NCBI RefSeq assembly: GCF_002577195.1
Contig: NZ_NULG01000013.1
Location: 1-42,792 of the forward strand
DNA from: Bacillus sp. AFS041924
Lineage (GTDB): Bacteria > Bacillota > Bacilli > Bacillales > Bacillaceae_G
Reading direction: 5' to 3'
DNA: 42,792 nucleotides
In this document: positions 1 to 6,971 of the stretch, piece after piece
How positions within the stretch are numbered: the stretch's first letter is position 1
Layout: each line of letters starts with the position of its first letter
The notes under the pieces: generated by a model
Databases searched by the model: none
What the model saw: only the letters and a program-made list of their open reading frames with translations
What the model was told of the DNA's origin: nothing
Made by a program: the position numbers and the translations under genes

Positions 1-200
1 ATTAAAAACTGGGAATCGCAAATAAAAAGGGCGAATCGCAATTAAAATCTGGGAATCGCTAATAAAAAAGGTGAATCGCAAATAAAATCTGGGAATCGCA
101 AATAAAAAAGGCGAATCGCAATTAAAAACTGGGAATCGCAAATAAAAAAAGCGAATCGCAAATAAAAAAGACAAATCGTAATTAAAATCTGATAATCGCA
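1..200. repeat. Degenerate 20-bp tandem repeat, ten copies
   Basis: Ten consecutive 20-bp units run from the window edge to about position 200. Two unit types mostly alternate: A-type units such as ATTAAAAACTGGGAATCGCA and B-type units such as AATAAAAAAGGCGAATCGCA, giving a 40-bp higher-order period. The order breaks near 161-200, where units 8 and 9 are both B-like and the last two are more diverged. The GAATCGCA core is best conserved, and B-type units contain the near-palindrome GCGA-A-TCGC. There are no unique spacers, so it is not a CRISPR array. The array may continue left of the window. Function unknown. Confidence 0.9.
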
Positions 201-270
201 AAATTATAATCAGGAAAGAATCATTAAAACCGCACACCCTTGTTTTCTTCACAACTGACAAAATATCATG

Positions 271-302
271 AAAGCTTGTATTCCACAATATAAGCTTTTT
301 TT
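271..302 (+). terminator. Intrinsic terminator between the repeat array and the sigma operon
   Basis: A 12-bp stem (271-282 with 287-298, one G-T pair, loop CCAC) runs straight into a T tract at 296-302. It would end a plus-strand transcript arriving from the repeat array or from beyond the left edge. Between it and the sigma gene at 485 I see only AT-rich DNA and a possible promoter. Confidence 0.6.
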
Positions 303-425
303 CTGTTCAATTATTCATTAAATCAGTATTTTCTCACAAACTACTTAATAATTGATTTTTTTTATTTGACTATAATTCAATTCAAAATAGTTGTAAAAAA
401 ACTTATTAAAAAAATATTATTTTTT

Positions 426-457
426 TGCAGGGTTATTAAATTTGTCTTCGTCTAAAG
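426..457 (+). promoter_or_regulatory. Possible ECF-type promoter of the sigma operon
   Basis: CGTCTAAAG at 449-457 resembles the -10 region used by several Bacillus ECF sigma factors. About 17 nt upstream, TGCAGG at 426-431 is a poor -35 match (consensus TGAAAC). Autoregulation is usual for ECF operons, which is the main reason to note it. A sigma-A alternative, TATAAT at 371-376, lacks a well-placed -35. Weak call. Confidence 0.25.
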
Positions 458-484
458 TTAAGGAAGCGGAAAAGAGGTGATGCA

Positions 485-1033
485 ATGGAGTCGGATGAAC
501 AATTAGTAAGAAATATAGTAAATGGAAATCATCAATCATTTAAGGATTTAATAGTAAGGTACCAAGCAAAGGTATATGCAGTAGCACTGAAGGTTTCAAC
601 GAACCAAAAGGACGCTGAGGATATTTCGCAAGAAGTCTTTCTCCAATTGTATCGTTCTCTCGAAAACTTTAACGGGGAATCAAGTTTGGCAACATGGATT
701 TATCGAATTACAATGAATAAAGCAATTGATTTTAAACGAAAACAAGTTAAACAACAGGAACATGAAACTGGTGAATTACTTTCTACTTTGCCAGAAGAGA
801 AAATTTTAACACCTGAGGAAGCTTTACTAAAAACGATCGATAAAGAACTTATTCATTCATATTTAATTGAATTGCCACAAGCATATAGCGATGTATTGAA
901 ATTATATTATTTTGAAGAACTTACTTACGGTGAAATAGCTATGAAATTAAATGTAGCCGTTAAAACTGTTGAGTCACGCTTATATCGAGCCAAACGATTA
1001 ATTAAAGACAAGCATCAAGGAGGGATCATTTGA
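485..1033 (+). CDS. ECF-family RNA polymerase sigma factor
   Basis: This 182-residue protein has the usual size and layout of group 4 (ECF) sigma factors. Region 2 covers about residues 10-85, with the typical DAEDISQEVF helix and an ATWIYRI motif near residue 75. Region 4 covers about residues 125-175, with a helix-turn-helix around YGEIAMKLNVAVKTVESRLYR. The ATG at 485 follows AGAGGTGAT at good spacing. The TTG start of the next gene overlaps its TGA stop, so translation is coupled to the zinc-type anti-sigma factor, the standard partner arrangement. It resembles the SigW/SigY/SigX class, but I cannot assign it to one named factor. It probably directs transcription of its own operon in response to an envelope signal. 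Confidence 0.9.
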   Translation: MESDEQLVRNIVNGNHQSFKDLIVRYQAKVYAVALKVSTNQKDAEDISQEVFLQLYRSLENFNGESSLATWIYRITMNKAIDFKRKQVKQQEHETGELLSTLPEEKILTPEEALLKTIDKELIHSYLIELPQAYSDVLKLYYFEELTYGEIAMKLNVAVKTVESRLYRAKRLIKDKHQGGII

Positions 1034-1494
1034 AACATTTAACTTCTGATCAACTATTATCGTATCAACAAAATAAGCTTTCAAATAAAGAATCTCTTCT
1101 GCTTGAACAGCATTTAAATGAATGTAGCTCATGCAAGGCTGAACTTGAACTTCTTAATGAATTACATGAGGAATGGATGAATCCACCTGAATTTCATTTT
1201 TCTAATGAAATCATGAACGAGATTATGAAGCAAACTGAATTAATAGAACGAAAAGAACAAGTTATTGAAAAAAAGTCGAATAATCATAATTCAAAAAAAG
1301 TTCGCTTTATCCATTTAGTTTTGGCTGCTGCAGCAACATTTTTATTTTTCCAATTTCAATTAGCTGAACGAATTTCAAATTCAAATCGTCACGTCGTACA
1401 AACAATTGACCAGACTTCTTCATTAATTGAAAAAAGCGAAAAAATTAAACTATCAATTCCAATTCCAAAAATATTTAAAGAAAATAAAAAATAA
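1030..1494 (+). CDS. Zinc-finger (zf-HC2) transmembrane anti-sigma factor
   Basis: Residues 28-35 carry the H-x3-C-x2-C motif (H28, C32, C35) of zinc-containing anti-sigma factors, which hold their ECF sigma inactive at the membrane. One hydrophobic helix at about residues 91-113 follows, then a short outer domain of about 40 residues. The start is TTG at 1030, overlapping the sigma stop codon, with AGGAGGGAT just upstream inside the sigma gene. At 154 residues it is shorter than RsiW of B. subtilis. The small outer part leaves little room for a sensor domain, so the two membrane proteins that follow may take part in sensing. The pairing is strong from context; the signal is unknown. Confidence 0.85.
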   Translation: MKHLTSDQLLSYQQNKLSNKESLLLEQHLNECSSCKAELELLNELHEEWMNPPEFHFSNEIMNEIMKQTELIERKEQVIEKKSNNHNSKKVRFIHLVLAAAATFLFFQFQLAERISNSNRHVVQTIDQTSSLIEKSEKIKLSIPIPKIFKENKK

Positions 1495-1508
1495 TGGAGG
1501 AACAAACT

Positions 1509-1964
1509 TTGAAAAAACGTAAAAGATTAGTTTATTTATTGTCGATTTTACCCGGTCTTGGGCATTTTTATTTAGGTTTAATGAGTCGAGGTTTGCAATT
1601 TATGCTGCTATTTTTCGGAACAGTATTTTTAACACATTTAATTTCAAGCTTCGGATTTTTTATACCAGTCATCGTATTTTATAGTTATTTTGATGCTCTT
1701 CAATATCATAGTAAATATCGTGAGGACATTGAGTTAATTGACGAGCCAATTTTACATCATCAATTCAAATTTAATAAATTTTTAATTGGTTGGGTATTAA
1801 TCGGTTTTGGTTGCTTATCATTATTAGAAAACACATCAGATTATATTTCAAGACATTACAATCTATTTATTGACTATAGTCTAGTTCAAAATTTATTAAT
1901 CAGTCTAGTATTTGTTGTACTTGGAATTAAACTATTAACTGGAAAGTCGAAGAAAGAAATATGA
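1509..1964 (+). CDS. Small multi-pass membrane protein, TM2-like N-terminus
   Basis: I place the start at TTG 1509 because GGAGG at 1496-1500 lies 8 nt before it. An in-frame ATG at 1494 overlaps the anti-sigma stop but would put the Shine-Dalgarno sequence inside the coding region. The protein begins MKKRKRLVYLLSILPGLGHF, which matches the glycine-containing first helix of TM2-type proteins (LPGLGHFYLG). It has about four hydrophobic segments (near residues 8-30, 35-55, 85-105 and 125-145) and a basic C-terminus. Its TGA overlaps the ATG of the DUF4097 gene. It sits third in the coupled sigma operon and may be a co-sensor or envelope factor. No enzymatic motif seen. Confidence 0.75.
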   Translation: MKKRKRLVYLLSILPGLGHFYLGLMSRGLQFMLLFFGTVFLTHLISSFGFFIPVIVFYSYFDALQYHSKYREDIELIDEPILHHQFKFNKFLIGWVLIGFGCLSLLENTSDYISRHYNLFIDYSLVQNLLISLVFVVLGIKLLTGKSKKEI

Positions 1965-3154
1965 GAAATTGGAAGGTTGGATCTTTAACTGCAGGAATTA
2001 TATTAATTGCAATTGGTTTACTATGGTTCCTTCAAAATTTCATCTCAATTCCTTACACGAAGATTCTAATAAATGCTTGGCCAGTTGCTTGTATTTTATT
2101 AGGAATTGAAATTTTGCTTAATCATTTTGTAAGAAAAGAAGAATCACTTCGTTTTCATGGATTTAGTATTTTTTTACTAATCGTAATGATGGTTGTCTCG
2201 ATTCTTTTTAGTATCGGTCATCTGTTTATGAAAGAAATTGGTTATACATTTAAATCTAAAAATGTTGAAATAAATGAAACGAAAACTATTTCTCCATCCA
2301 TTAATGAGATTTTTATTAAAGCTTCTGATGGAGAAATTATTGTTAATGGAACTGACTCAAATTCATTGAAAGTTAATGGGAATATAAGTGTTCCAGATAG
2401 TGGAAATTTATCAGATTATTATTCAGTAAAAACACTTGGCAATAAAATGGTCATCGAGATTATGGATGACAATCAGATCTTCCATTTTGATAATGAACAA
2501 ACAGAGCTAAATATTGATATACCTAAAAATATTTTAGCAAATATAAAAGTGAATAACGGATCTATAAGCTTAACAAATAAAGATAATAAAAATGTCATTA
2601 ATTCAAATGACGGTCAAATTAATCTTGAAAATGTAACGGGTAACTTAGTTGCAAAAACTAGTAATGGTTCGATTAATGTAACTGATGCAAATTTAAAAAG
2701 TGACAGTGAAATTTCAACGAATGATGGAGAAATCAATATAAAGAATATTTCTGGTTATTTAAATGCCTATACAAGTCAAGGTAGAATTTCAATTGATCAT
2801 GCTAATATGGAAGGAAAAAGTGAAATAACTACGAATGATGGAGAAATTCAATTGAGTGATTTTAAAGGTGAAATTAATGTAAAAACAAATAATGGTGCAA
2901 TTAATGTTGAGGAAGCATTATTAACTGGAGATAGCAAAATTACTTCTGATGATGGTGAGCTTCAAATCGATTTACTAAAGAACAATAACGTTACGATCAA
3001 TGCAGAAACAAATGATGGAAGCTTTAGTGGGAATATAGGTTGGAAATTAAAAAATAAAGAAGAAAATCATACAAATAAAGCGATTGTTGGAAGTGGAGAA
3101 CATCATTTATATTTAAAGACATCGAATGGATCAATTAACGTAAATACGAATTAA
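1961..3154 (+). CDS. Membrane-anchored DUF4097 beta-repeat protein
   Basis: The N-terminal 95 residues or so hold several hydrophobic helices (about residues 5-25, 32-50 and 68-88) like the LiaI/LiaF-type membrane region. The rest (about 110-397) is a repetitive beta-rich domain with recurring TNDGEI and TSNGSINV motifs spaced about 18-20 residues apart. This is characteristic of DUF4097 proteins, expected to form a right-handed beta-helix outside the membrane. The ATG at 1961 overlaps the preceding stop codon. LiaG-like DUF4097 proteins occur in envelope-stress operons, which fits the ECF sigma and anti-sigma upstream. A role as sensor or stress effector is inferred from context. A strong terminator follows. 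Confidence 0.8.
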   Translation: MRNWKVGSLTAGIILIAIGLLWFLQNFISIPYTKILINAWPVACILLGIEILLNHFVRKEESLRFHGFSIFLLIVMMVVSILFSIGHLFMKEIGYTFKSKNVEINETKTISPSINEIFIKASDGEIIVNGTDSNSLKVNGNISVPDSGNLSDYYSVKTLGNKMVIEIMDDNQIFHFDNEQTELNIDIPKNILANIKVNNGSISLTNKDNKNVINSNDGQINLENVTGNLVAKTSNGSINVTDANLKSDSEISTNDGEINIKNISGYLNAYTSQGRISIDHANMEGKSEITTNDGEIQLSDFKGEINVKTNNGAINVEEALLTGDSKITSDDGELQIDLLKNNNVTINAETNDGSFSGNIGWKLKNKEENHTNKAIVGSGEHHLYLKTSNGSINVNTN

Positions 3155-3180
3155 AAGATTACTATATTTTAAGTTAAAAG

Positions 3181-3205
3181 CCCCAAGCATTGCTTGGGGT
3201 TTTTT
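3181..3205 (+). terminator. Intrinsic terminator of the sigma operon
   Basis: The perfect 8-bp stem CCCCAAGC / GCTTGGGG (3181-3188 and 3192-3199) has a 3-nt loop and is followed by six T residues. It lies 26 nt after the DUF4097 stop codon. Confidence 0.9.
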
Positions 3206-3327
3206 GGTTTTTAGTTATTGCTTATTTAAAGCGTTAATGATTGTTGTATTCCATTCCATCATCCCTATAAGCCATTATAAAATAATACATCTGCATCAGT
3301 TGTTTTCATTAACGGCGCTTTTTAAGC

Positions 3328-3363
3328 AAAAAAAACCTTTAAATACAATTTGTATCAAAGGTT
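3328..3363 (-). terminator. Terminator of the three-barrel protein gene
   Basis: AACCTTT at 3334-3340 pairs with AAAGGTT at 3357-3363, and ATAC/GTAT extends the stem inside. Read on the minus strand it is followed by eight T residues (3335-3328). It begins 9 nt past the stop codon of the minus-strand gene. Confidence 0.8.
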
Positions 3364-3371
3364 ATTTCTTT

Positions 3372-4037
3372 CTATGGTAAGTGTACAGATTTTATATGAG
3401 TTAGCTTTAAATAAACATTTTCTCCACTTGCAACAGAAAGCTCCAATTGGTTGTTATCTACTTTATTTAATAGCCCAATTTTCATTGGATCTGTCCCACC
3501 ATCGAAAATTACAAGTTTTCCAATTTCTTTTTTTAGTTGGCTTTCGAAAGATCTGTGTAATGGAGTAGTAGATGGATGGACGGCTAGCGTTTCATTATTT
3601 AAATTATACGGAATAACTTTATGGTTATATGGTGTGATCCATTTTAAATGTGATAAGGAAATATACATTGTATGAAATACAGGTGAATAAAAAACTAGAT
3701 AATCACTTAGTACATTCATAACATAGCCATGAAAAGTTATATTACCAGTTACATAGATTTCTGAAAAGATCCCTTTAGCATTTAGTAAAATTTTACGATA
3801 AGAAATTGTCTCCATTTCCTGAGTAATGGATGGTTCAATAGGGTTATTTATTTTTTCTTTTATATCGTTTTTTTGATATACCATATGGATATGCATCCAT
3901 GGAATATAATAATATTTTATGCCATTAAAAAGCACTAAAATATCTTGTCCAAGATCAGTAAGAATTCCTTCGAATATTACATCTCCGGATAATCTTACTG
4001 AAACTTGTTCTCCAAGTAATGTAGATACATCACTCAC
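3372..4037 (-). CDS. Protein with three tandem small beta-barrel (DUF2642-like) units
   Basis: The start is GTG at 4037, preceded by AGGAGGAG. The 221 residues contain three related units of about 47 residues (8-53, 87-134, 170-218). Each has the pattern G-x(5-6)-hydrophobic, a G-containing turn, F/K-x-G, D/N-x-LVL, then Y-I/L-x(2)-H-hydrophobic. Unit 1 (FEGILTDLGQDILVLFNGI) is closest to the family I know as DUF2642, found in spore-related Bacillus proteins and probably Sm-like in fold. The gene lies 35 nt after the ArsB-like gene on the same strand and may be co-transcribed. Function unknown; a spore or coat role is a guess. Confidence 0.6.
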   Translation of the reverse strand: MSDVSTLLGEQVSVRLSGDVIFEGILTDLGQDILVLFNGIKYYYIPWMHIHMVYQKNDIKEKINNPIEPSITQEMETISYRKILLNAKGIFSEIYVTGNITFHGYVMNVLSDYLVFYSPVFHTMYISLSHLKWITPYNHKVIPYNLNNETLAVHPSTTPLHRSFESQLKKEIGKLVIFDGGTDPMKIGLLNKVDNNQLELSVASGENVYLKLTHIKSVHLP

Positions 4038-4072
4038 TTTAATCTCCTCCTATAGGTAATTAAAGATCCAAA

Positions 4073-5431
4073 TTAATGAGCGAAAAATAATTGTATCCAA
4101 TAAAATAATAATATTAATGTAATAATTGTTGTTAATGGGATAACAATTATTGTAACGCTTAAATAATCTTTCCATTTTATTTTAATTTTATTTTCTCTTA
4201 AAATGTGCATCCAAATTAAAGATGCTAATGTTCCAATTGGTAATAATAATGATCCAATATCACTACCAATTATATTTGCAAGATAGATTGCTTTTAATGT
4301 TACTGGATCTAGCCCCATTTCAGTTAAACTGATTGTACCAATCATAAGAGCAGGGTGATTATTAAATAAATTTGATAATAAACTTACTAATCCACCCATA
4401 ACCAAGGTTGCATTAAAAAGACCTTGATTAACGATAGGTTCCATTTCTTTAACAAGAAAATCTGTTAAACCAGCATTATGAAGCCCGAAAATAATTACAT
4501 ACATAGAGAATGCAAACAAAAGAATTTGCCATGGTGTCTTTTTTAAGATATCTACAGGATTTGTTCTTAAATGGTACCATCTCCATATAAGTAAAATAAG
4601 CGAACCGATTACTGCAACAATTTCAATTGGAATTGAAACAAAGGATGCAACAAAGAGTAAGCATCTCATAACAAAAACGAAAGTTAGAATTTGAAGCATA
4701 AATTTTGTTCTCTTTCTTTTTGTTTCAACAGAGATTTTACTTTTTAGTGGGTGAAAATTCTTAATGAAAAAAGATTCTTCAATGTCATTTGTTGAAGCAG
4801 GTAAAACTTCTGGAAGTTTACTCTTTAGTACGAAATACATCATGAATGACATAAATAATAAGCCTAACATTGTAGGTACAAACATCATTAAGGGCTGCAT
4901 ATATAGTGGCATGTTAACGATTTTTAATCCTATTAGATTAACAATATTACTTACACCGATTGGAGCACTCGAAGCTGTAGCAATTAAAGCACCAGATAAA
5001 AGGTATGGTATTTGTTGATGTGGTTTCAATCGTAGATTTTTTAAAAGAATAATTAGTATAGGGGTGGTTATTAGGATGCTGCCATCATTATTAAAAAGTA
5101 ATGTCATTAAAAAACATAGTAATTGTATATACCAATATAATCGATAACTTGAACCTTTTGCTAATGTTACTAGACGTGCTGCGGACCAGTGGAAAAATCC
5201 AAAGCTTTCTAAAATAACAGCCATAACAATGGTTGCAATAATTGTTATTGAGGCTCCACCAATCTTACTAAGGATGTCAAGTAGGTCATGGCGACTTACT
5301 ATTCCAGTTGTTAGAATTAATACCGCCCCAATTGTAGCGGGCCATGCTTCATGAATTCCTTTAGGTCTCCAGAATATGACAGCCATTGTCATAATGAAAA
5401 TAAATGCTGTCATTGCAATTTCAAAATTCAT
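4073..5431 (-). CDS. ArsB-like membrane transporter (ion transporter superfamily)
   Basis: This 452-residue polytopic membrane protein has about 10-12 hydrophobic segments. Its FNNDGSILITTPI motif (near residue 113) and a second half with LFNNHPALMIG resemble the paired signatures of ArsB/CitM-type transporters, which export arsenite or move anions with protons or sodium. B. subtilis YdfA and YwrK are comparable. The ATG at 5431 is preceded by AAAGGTGAA. No arsR or arsC is adjacent, so the arsenite substrate is uncertain; a sodium/proton or organic anion role is possible. It is the first gene of a likely two-gene unit with the three-barrel protein gene. Confidence 0.7.
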   Translation of the reverse strand: MNFEIAMTAFIFIMTMAVIFWRPKGIHEAWPATIGAVLILTTGIVSRHDLLDILSKIGGASITIIATIVMAVILESFGFFHWSAARLVTLAKGSSYRLYWYIQLLCFLMTLLFNNDGSILITTPILIILLKNLRLKPHQQIPYLLSGALIATASSAPIGVSNIVNLIGLKIVNMPLYMQPLMMFVPTMLGLLFMSFMMYFVLKSKLPEVLPASTNDIEESFFIKNFHPLKSKISVETKRKRTKFMLQILTFVFVMRCLLFVASFVSIPIEIVAVIGSLILLIWRWYHLRTNPVDILKKTPWQILLFAFSMYVIIFGLHNAGLTDFLVKEMEPIVNQGLFNATLVMGGLVSLLSNLFNNHPALMIGTISLTEMGLDPVTLKAIYLANIIGSDIGSLLLPIGTLASLIWMHILRENKIKIKWKDYLSVTIIVIPLTTIITLILLFYWIQLFFAH

Positions 5432-5630
5432 TCTTATTCACCTTTCTCTAATCGGTAGTATTTTTTCGTCACCTACTTGTCCGATTAATATACTAATATT
5501 CAATTTTAGTAATCATGTACTTAGTTAGTAGACCATTTTTTGTAGTTTGTATATTTGTCCACATAGTTGAAACGTCCTGAAATGACATCTTCCTATAGGT
5601 ACAGTTGACTCAGAAAAAGTCAATTTTCAA

Positions 5631-5661
5631 AAAAAAATTGGCCAGCTACGATGCTGGCCAA
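5631..5661 (-). terminator. Terminator of the DUF1904 gene
   Basis: The perfect 9-bp stem TTGGCCAGC / GCTGGCCAA (5638-5646 and 5653-5661) has a 6-nt loop. Read on the minus strand it ends in a run of at least seven T residues (5637-5631). It starts 19 nt past the stop codon. Confidence 0.9.
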
Positions 5662-5680
5662 CGTTATTTTGAAATATTAA

Positions 5681-6010
5681 TTATGGAAATCTCTTTCCAT
5701 TTATATAATAACTATCTTCTCTATATGTAATAAAGGCAATCTCAAATTCAGGTATGTTTAATGTATTTATATGATTTTCGATCGTTGCTGCAAAACGATC
5801 TCTCATTTCAACTCCTCGTTCAAACCACTTCACTTCAATAAATGGAAAGCTTTCTACAATTTCACCATCAAATATTGAAGTTGTATGAATACAATCAATC
5901 GTAAAATTATCTGTTCCACACTCACAAACCTCTGCTAGTTCTACAATTAATGGCTTACTTATTTTGCAAATTTCCTCTGCTGATATTCCTTTAATTAATA
6001 ATTGTGGCAT
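5681..6010 (-). CDS. DUF1904 family protein
   Basis: I start this gene at ATG 6010, which follows AAGGTGGGA. The frame stays open further upstream, but that stretch has no credible start signal and reads like AT-rich filler. The 109-residue product starts MPQLLIKGISAEEICKISKP and has a central F-I-E-V-K-W-F strand, matching DUF1904 proteins. These resemble the tautomerase/MIF fold in size and in having a proline right after the initiator methionine. Catalytic use of that Pro is possible but untested. It is a single-gene unit with its own terminator. Physiological role unknown. Confidence 0.75.
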   Translation of the reverse strand: MPQLLIKGISAEEICKISKPLIVELAEVCECGTDNFTIDCIHTTSIFDGEIVESFPFIEVKWFERGVEMRDRFAATIENHINTLNIPEFEIAFITYREDSYYINGKRFP

Positions 6011-6346
6011 AAATGTCCCACCTTTTTTTCTACAATTATAACTTATATTCTTTATCATATTAAACAAGTAAAGGTGGTTTTTTCTTTTATATGCTTTATA
6101 ACGTGACTTGTTCTTAAAAATAAAGTGGAAACTGTTAAACCATATAATAACTGTACAGAAAAAGAACAAAATCCATTTTACGATGGAATATTTCGATCAG
6201 TTGGCCGAGCATTCACAATTTTAAAAGTAGGGCATATTCAAAAATAGTGAAAATCCCATTTTGATTTCACATGCATTAATTGACAAATTAACATAAAATT
6301 TTGAAGTTAAAATTGTAATGGTTTTAAAAAAATGCAATTATTGGTA

Positions 6347-6375
6347 TTGATAATCATTTTCAATTGTGGTAATCT
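6347..6375 (+). promoter_or_regulatory. Promoter with embedded Fur box for the candidate small RNA
   Basis: TGATAATCATTTTCA at 6348-6362 matches the Bacillus Fur 7-1-7 motif (TGATAATNATTATCA) at all but one defined position. It overlaps a plausible sigma-A promoter: -35 TTGATA (6347-6352), 17-nt spacer, -10 TAATCT (6370-6375). Fur bound here would block initiation when iron is plentiful. The nearest product downstream is the structured non-coding stretch ending at 6579. Confidence 0.55.
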
Positions 6376-6382
6376 ATGATTA

Positions 6383-6579
6383 ATAAAAGAATTATAAGAA
6401 ACAAGCCATTGTTTTTCTTAGTTCTTCGTTTGTATTCACATTTAAGTAGTAAAAATGTGGAAAGCAACCCTAGAACCCCCCAAAACCCTAAAGAAGAGAA
6501 AAACATGCTAGGACAGTAGTTTTTCTCTTCACCAAATTAATAACCCTGTTTTTGACGCAGAAATTTCTGCGTTTTTTTT
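6383..6579 (+). ncRNA. Candidate iron-regulated, C-rich small RNA
   Basis: No open frame fills this stretch. It has the parts of a regulatory RNA: a 5' hairpin (CACATTT 6437-6443 with AAATGTG 6453-6459); a single-stranded C-rich segment with CCC, CCCCCC and CCC tracts at 6468-6488; a perfect 12-bp stem (6493-6504 with 6519-6530, 14-nt loop); and an intrinsic terminator (7-8-bp stem CGCAGAAA/TTTCTGCG at 6556-6571 followed by eight T residues). A Fur box and promoter sit at the expected distance upstream. C-rich unpaired patches that match G-rich ribosome binding sites are known from FsrA, the Fur-controlled RNA of B. subtilis. Homology to FsrA is not shown; the 5' end is estimated. Confidence 0.5.
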
Positions 6580-6652
6580 GTGTGTAAAAATACAGATTTT
6601 TTTGAAAAATCCATAAAAATTATTATACTAATTTACTATTATATAGGGACAA

Positions 6653-6794
6653 AAAATGTGAACTGAAAATTAATCGAAATCTAATATTTGTCTAAAATGT
6701 GAACGTTGTGAAAAGATGAGCAAACGTGATAAACCTTGATAAATATAGGTTTTTGAGAAATCAGCTCAAATTTAAATATGTCTAAAATGTGAAC
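6653..6794 (+). promoter_or_regulatory. Repeated ATGTGAAC elements upstream of qoxA
   Basis: The 16-bp sequence TGTCTAAAATGTGAAC occurs identically at 6689-6704 and 6779-6794, exactly 90 bp apart. A third partial copy, AAAATGTGAAC, lies at 6653-6663, and GTTGTGAAA adjoins the first full copy at 6705-6713. The TGTGAA core resembles ResD-type half sites (TTTGTGAAT), and ResD controls oxidase genes in Bacillus. These are probably regulator binding sites for qoxABCD; the regulator is inferred. Confidence 0.4.
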
Positions 6795-6829
6795 ACTCTT
6801 TTTTTCCTTTCAAAATGGTAATTAATTGT

Positions 6830-6859
6830 TTGTTTTTTTAATTAAAGTATCTTACTATA
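6830..6859 (+). promoter_or_regulatory. Possible qoxABCD promoter
   Basis: -35-like TTGTTT (6830-6835), an 18-nt spacer and -10-like TACTAT (6854-6859) lie 113 bp before the qoxA start, downstream of the ATGTGAAC repeats. The match is moderate and other promoters in this AT-rich stretch are possible. Confidence 0.3.
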
Positions 6860-6873
6860 ACTGTGGACATTGT

Positions 6874-6891
6874 TTGTCATTTTAGTGACAA
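6874..6891. promoter_or_regulatory. Inverted repeat just downstream of the qox promoter
   Basis: TTGTCA and TGACAA form a perfect 6-bp inverted repeat with a 6-nt spacer. The geometry equals that of Rex and Fnr sites (6-6-6), but the arms have C and G exchanged relative to Rex (TTGTGA). It could be an operator for another regulator acting on qox. Confidence 0.3.
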
Positions 6892-6971
6892 TTTATAAAA
6901 ATACTTATCTAAGAAATAATTCAAAAAAACTATTTTGAACTTTTACTTACATTATAGGAAGGAAGAGCGAA

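Noticed and set aside
1-200. The tandem repeats as a CRISPR array
   Set aside because: Units follow each other directly with no unique spacers, are degenerate, and no cas genes are in the window.
4073-5431. An arsenic resistance operon
   Set aside because: Only the transporter is present. No arsR, arsC or arsA lies nearby, so the function is not asserted.
6011-6169. N-terminal extension of the DUF1904 protein up to 6169
   Set aside because: The extension is AT-rich with no start signal, while ATG 6010 has a good ribosome binding site and gives the family's usual N-terminus.
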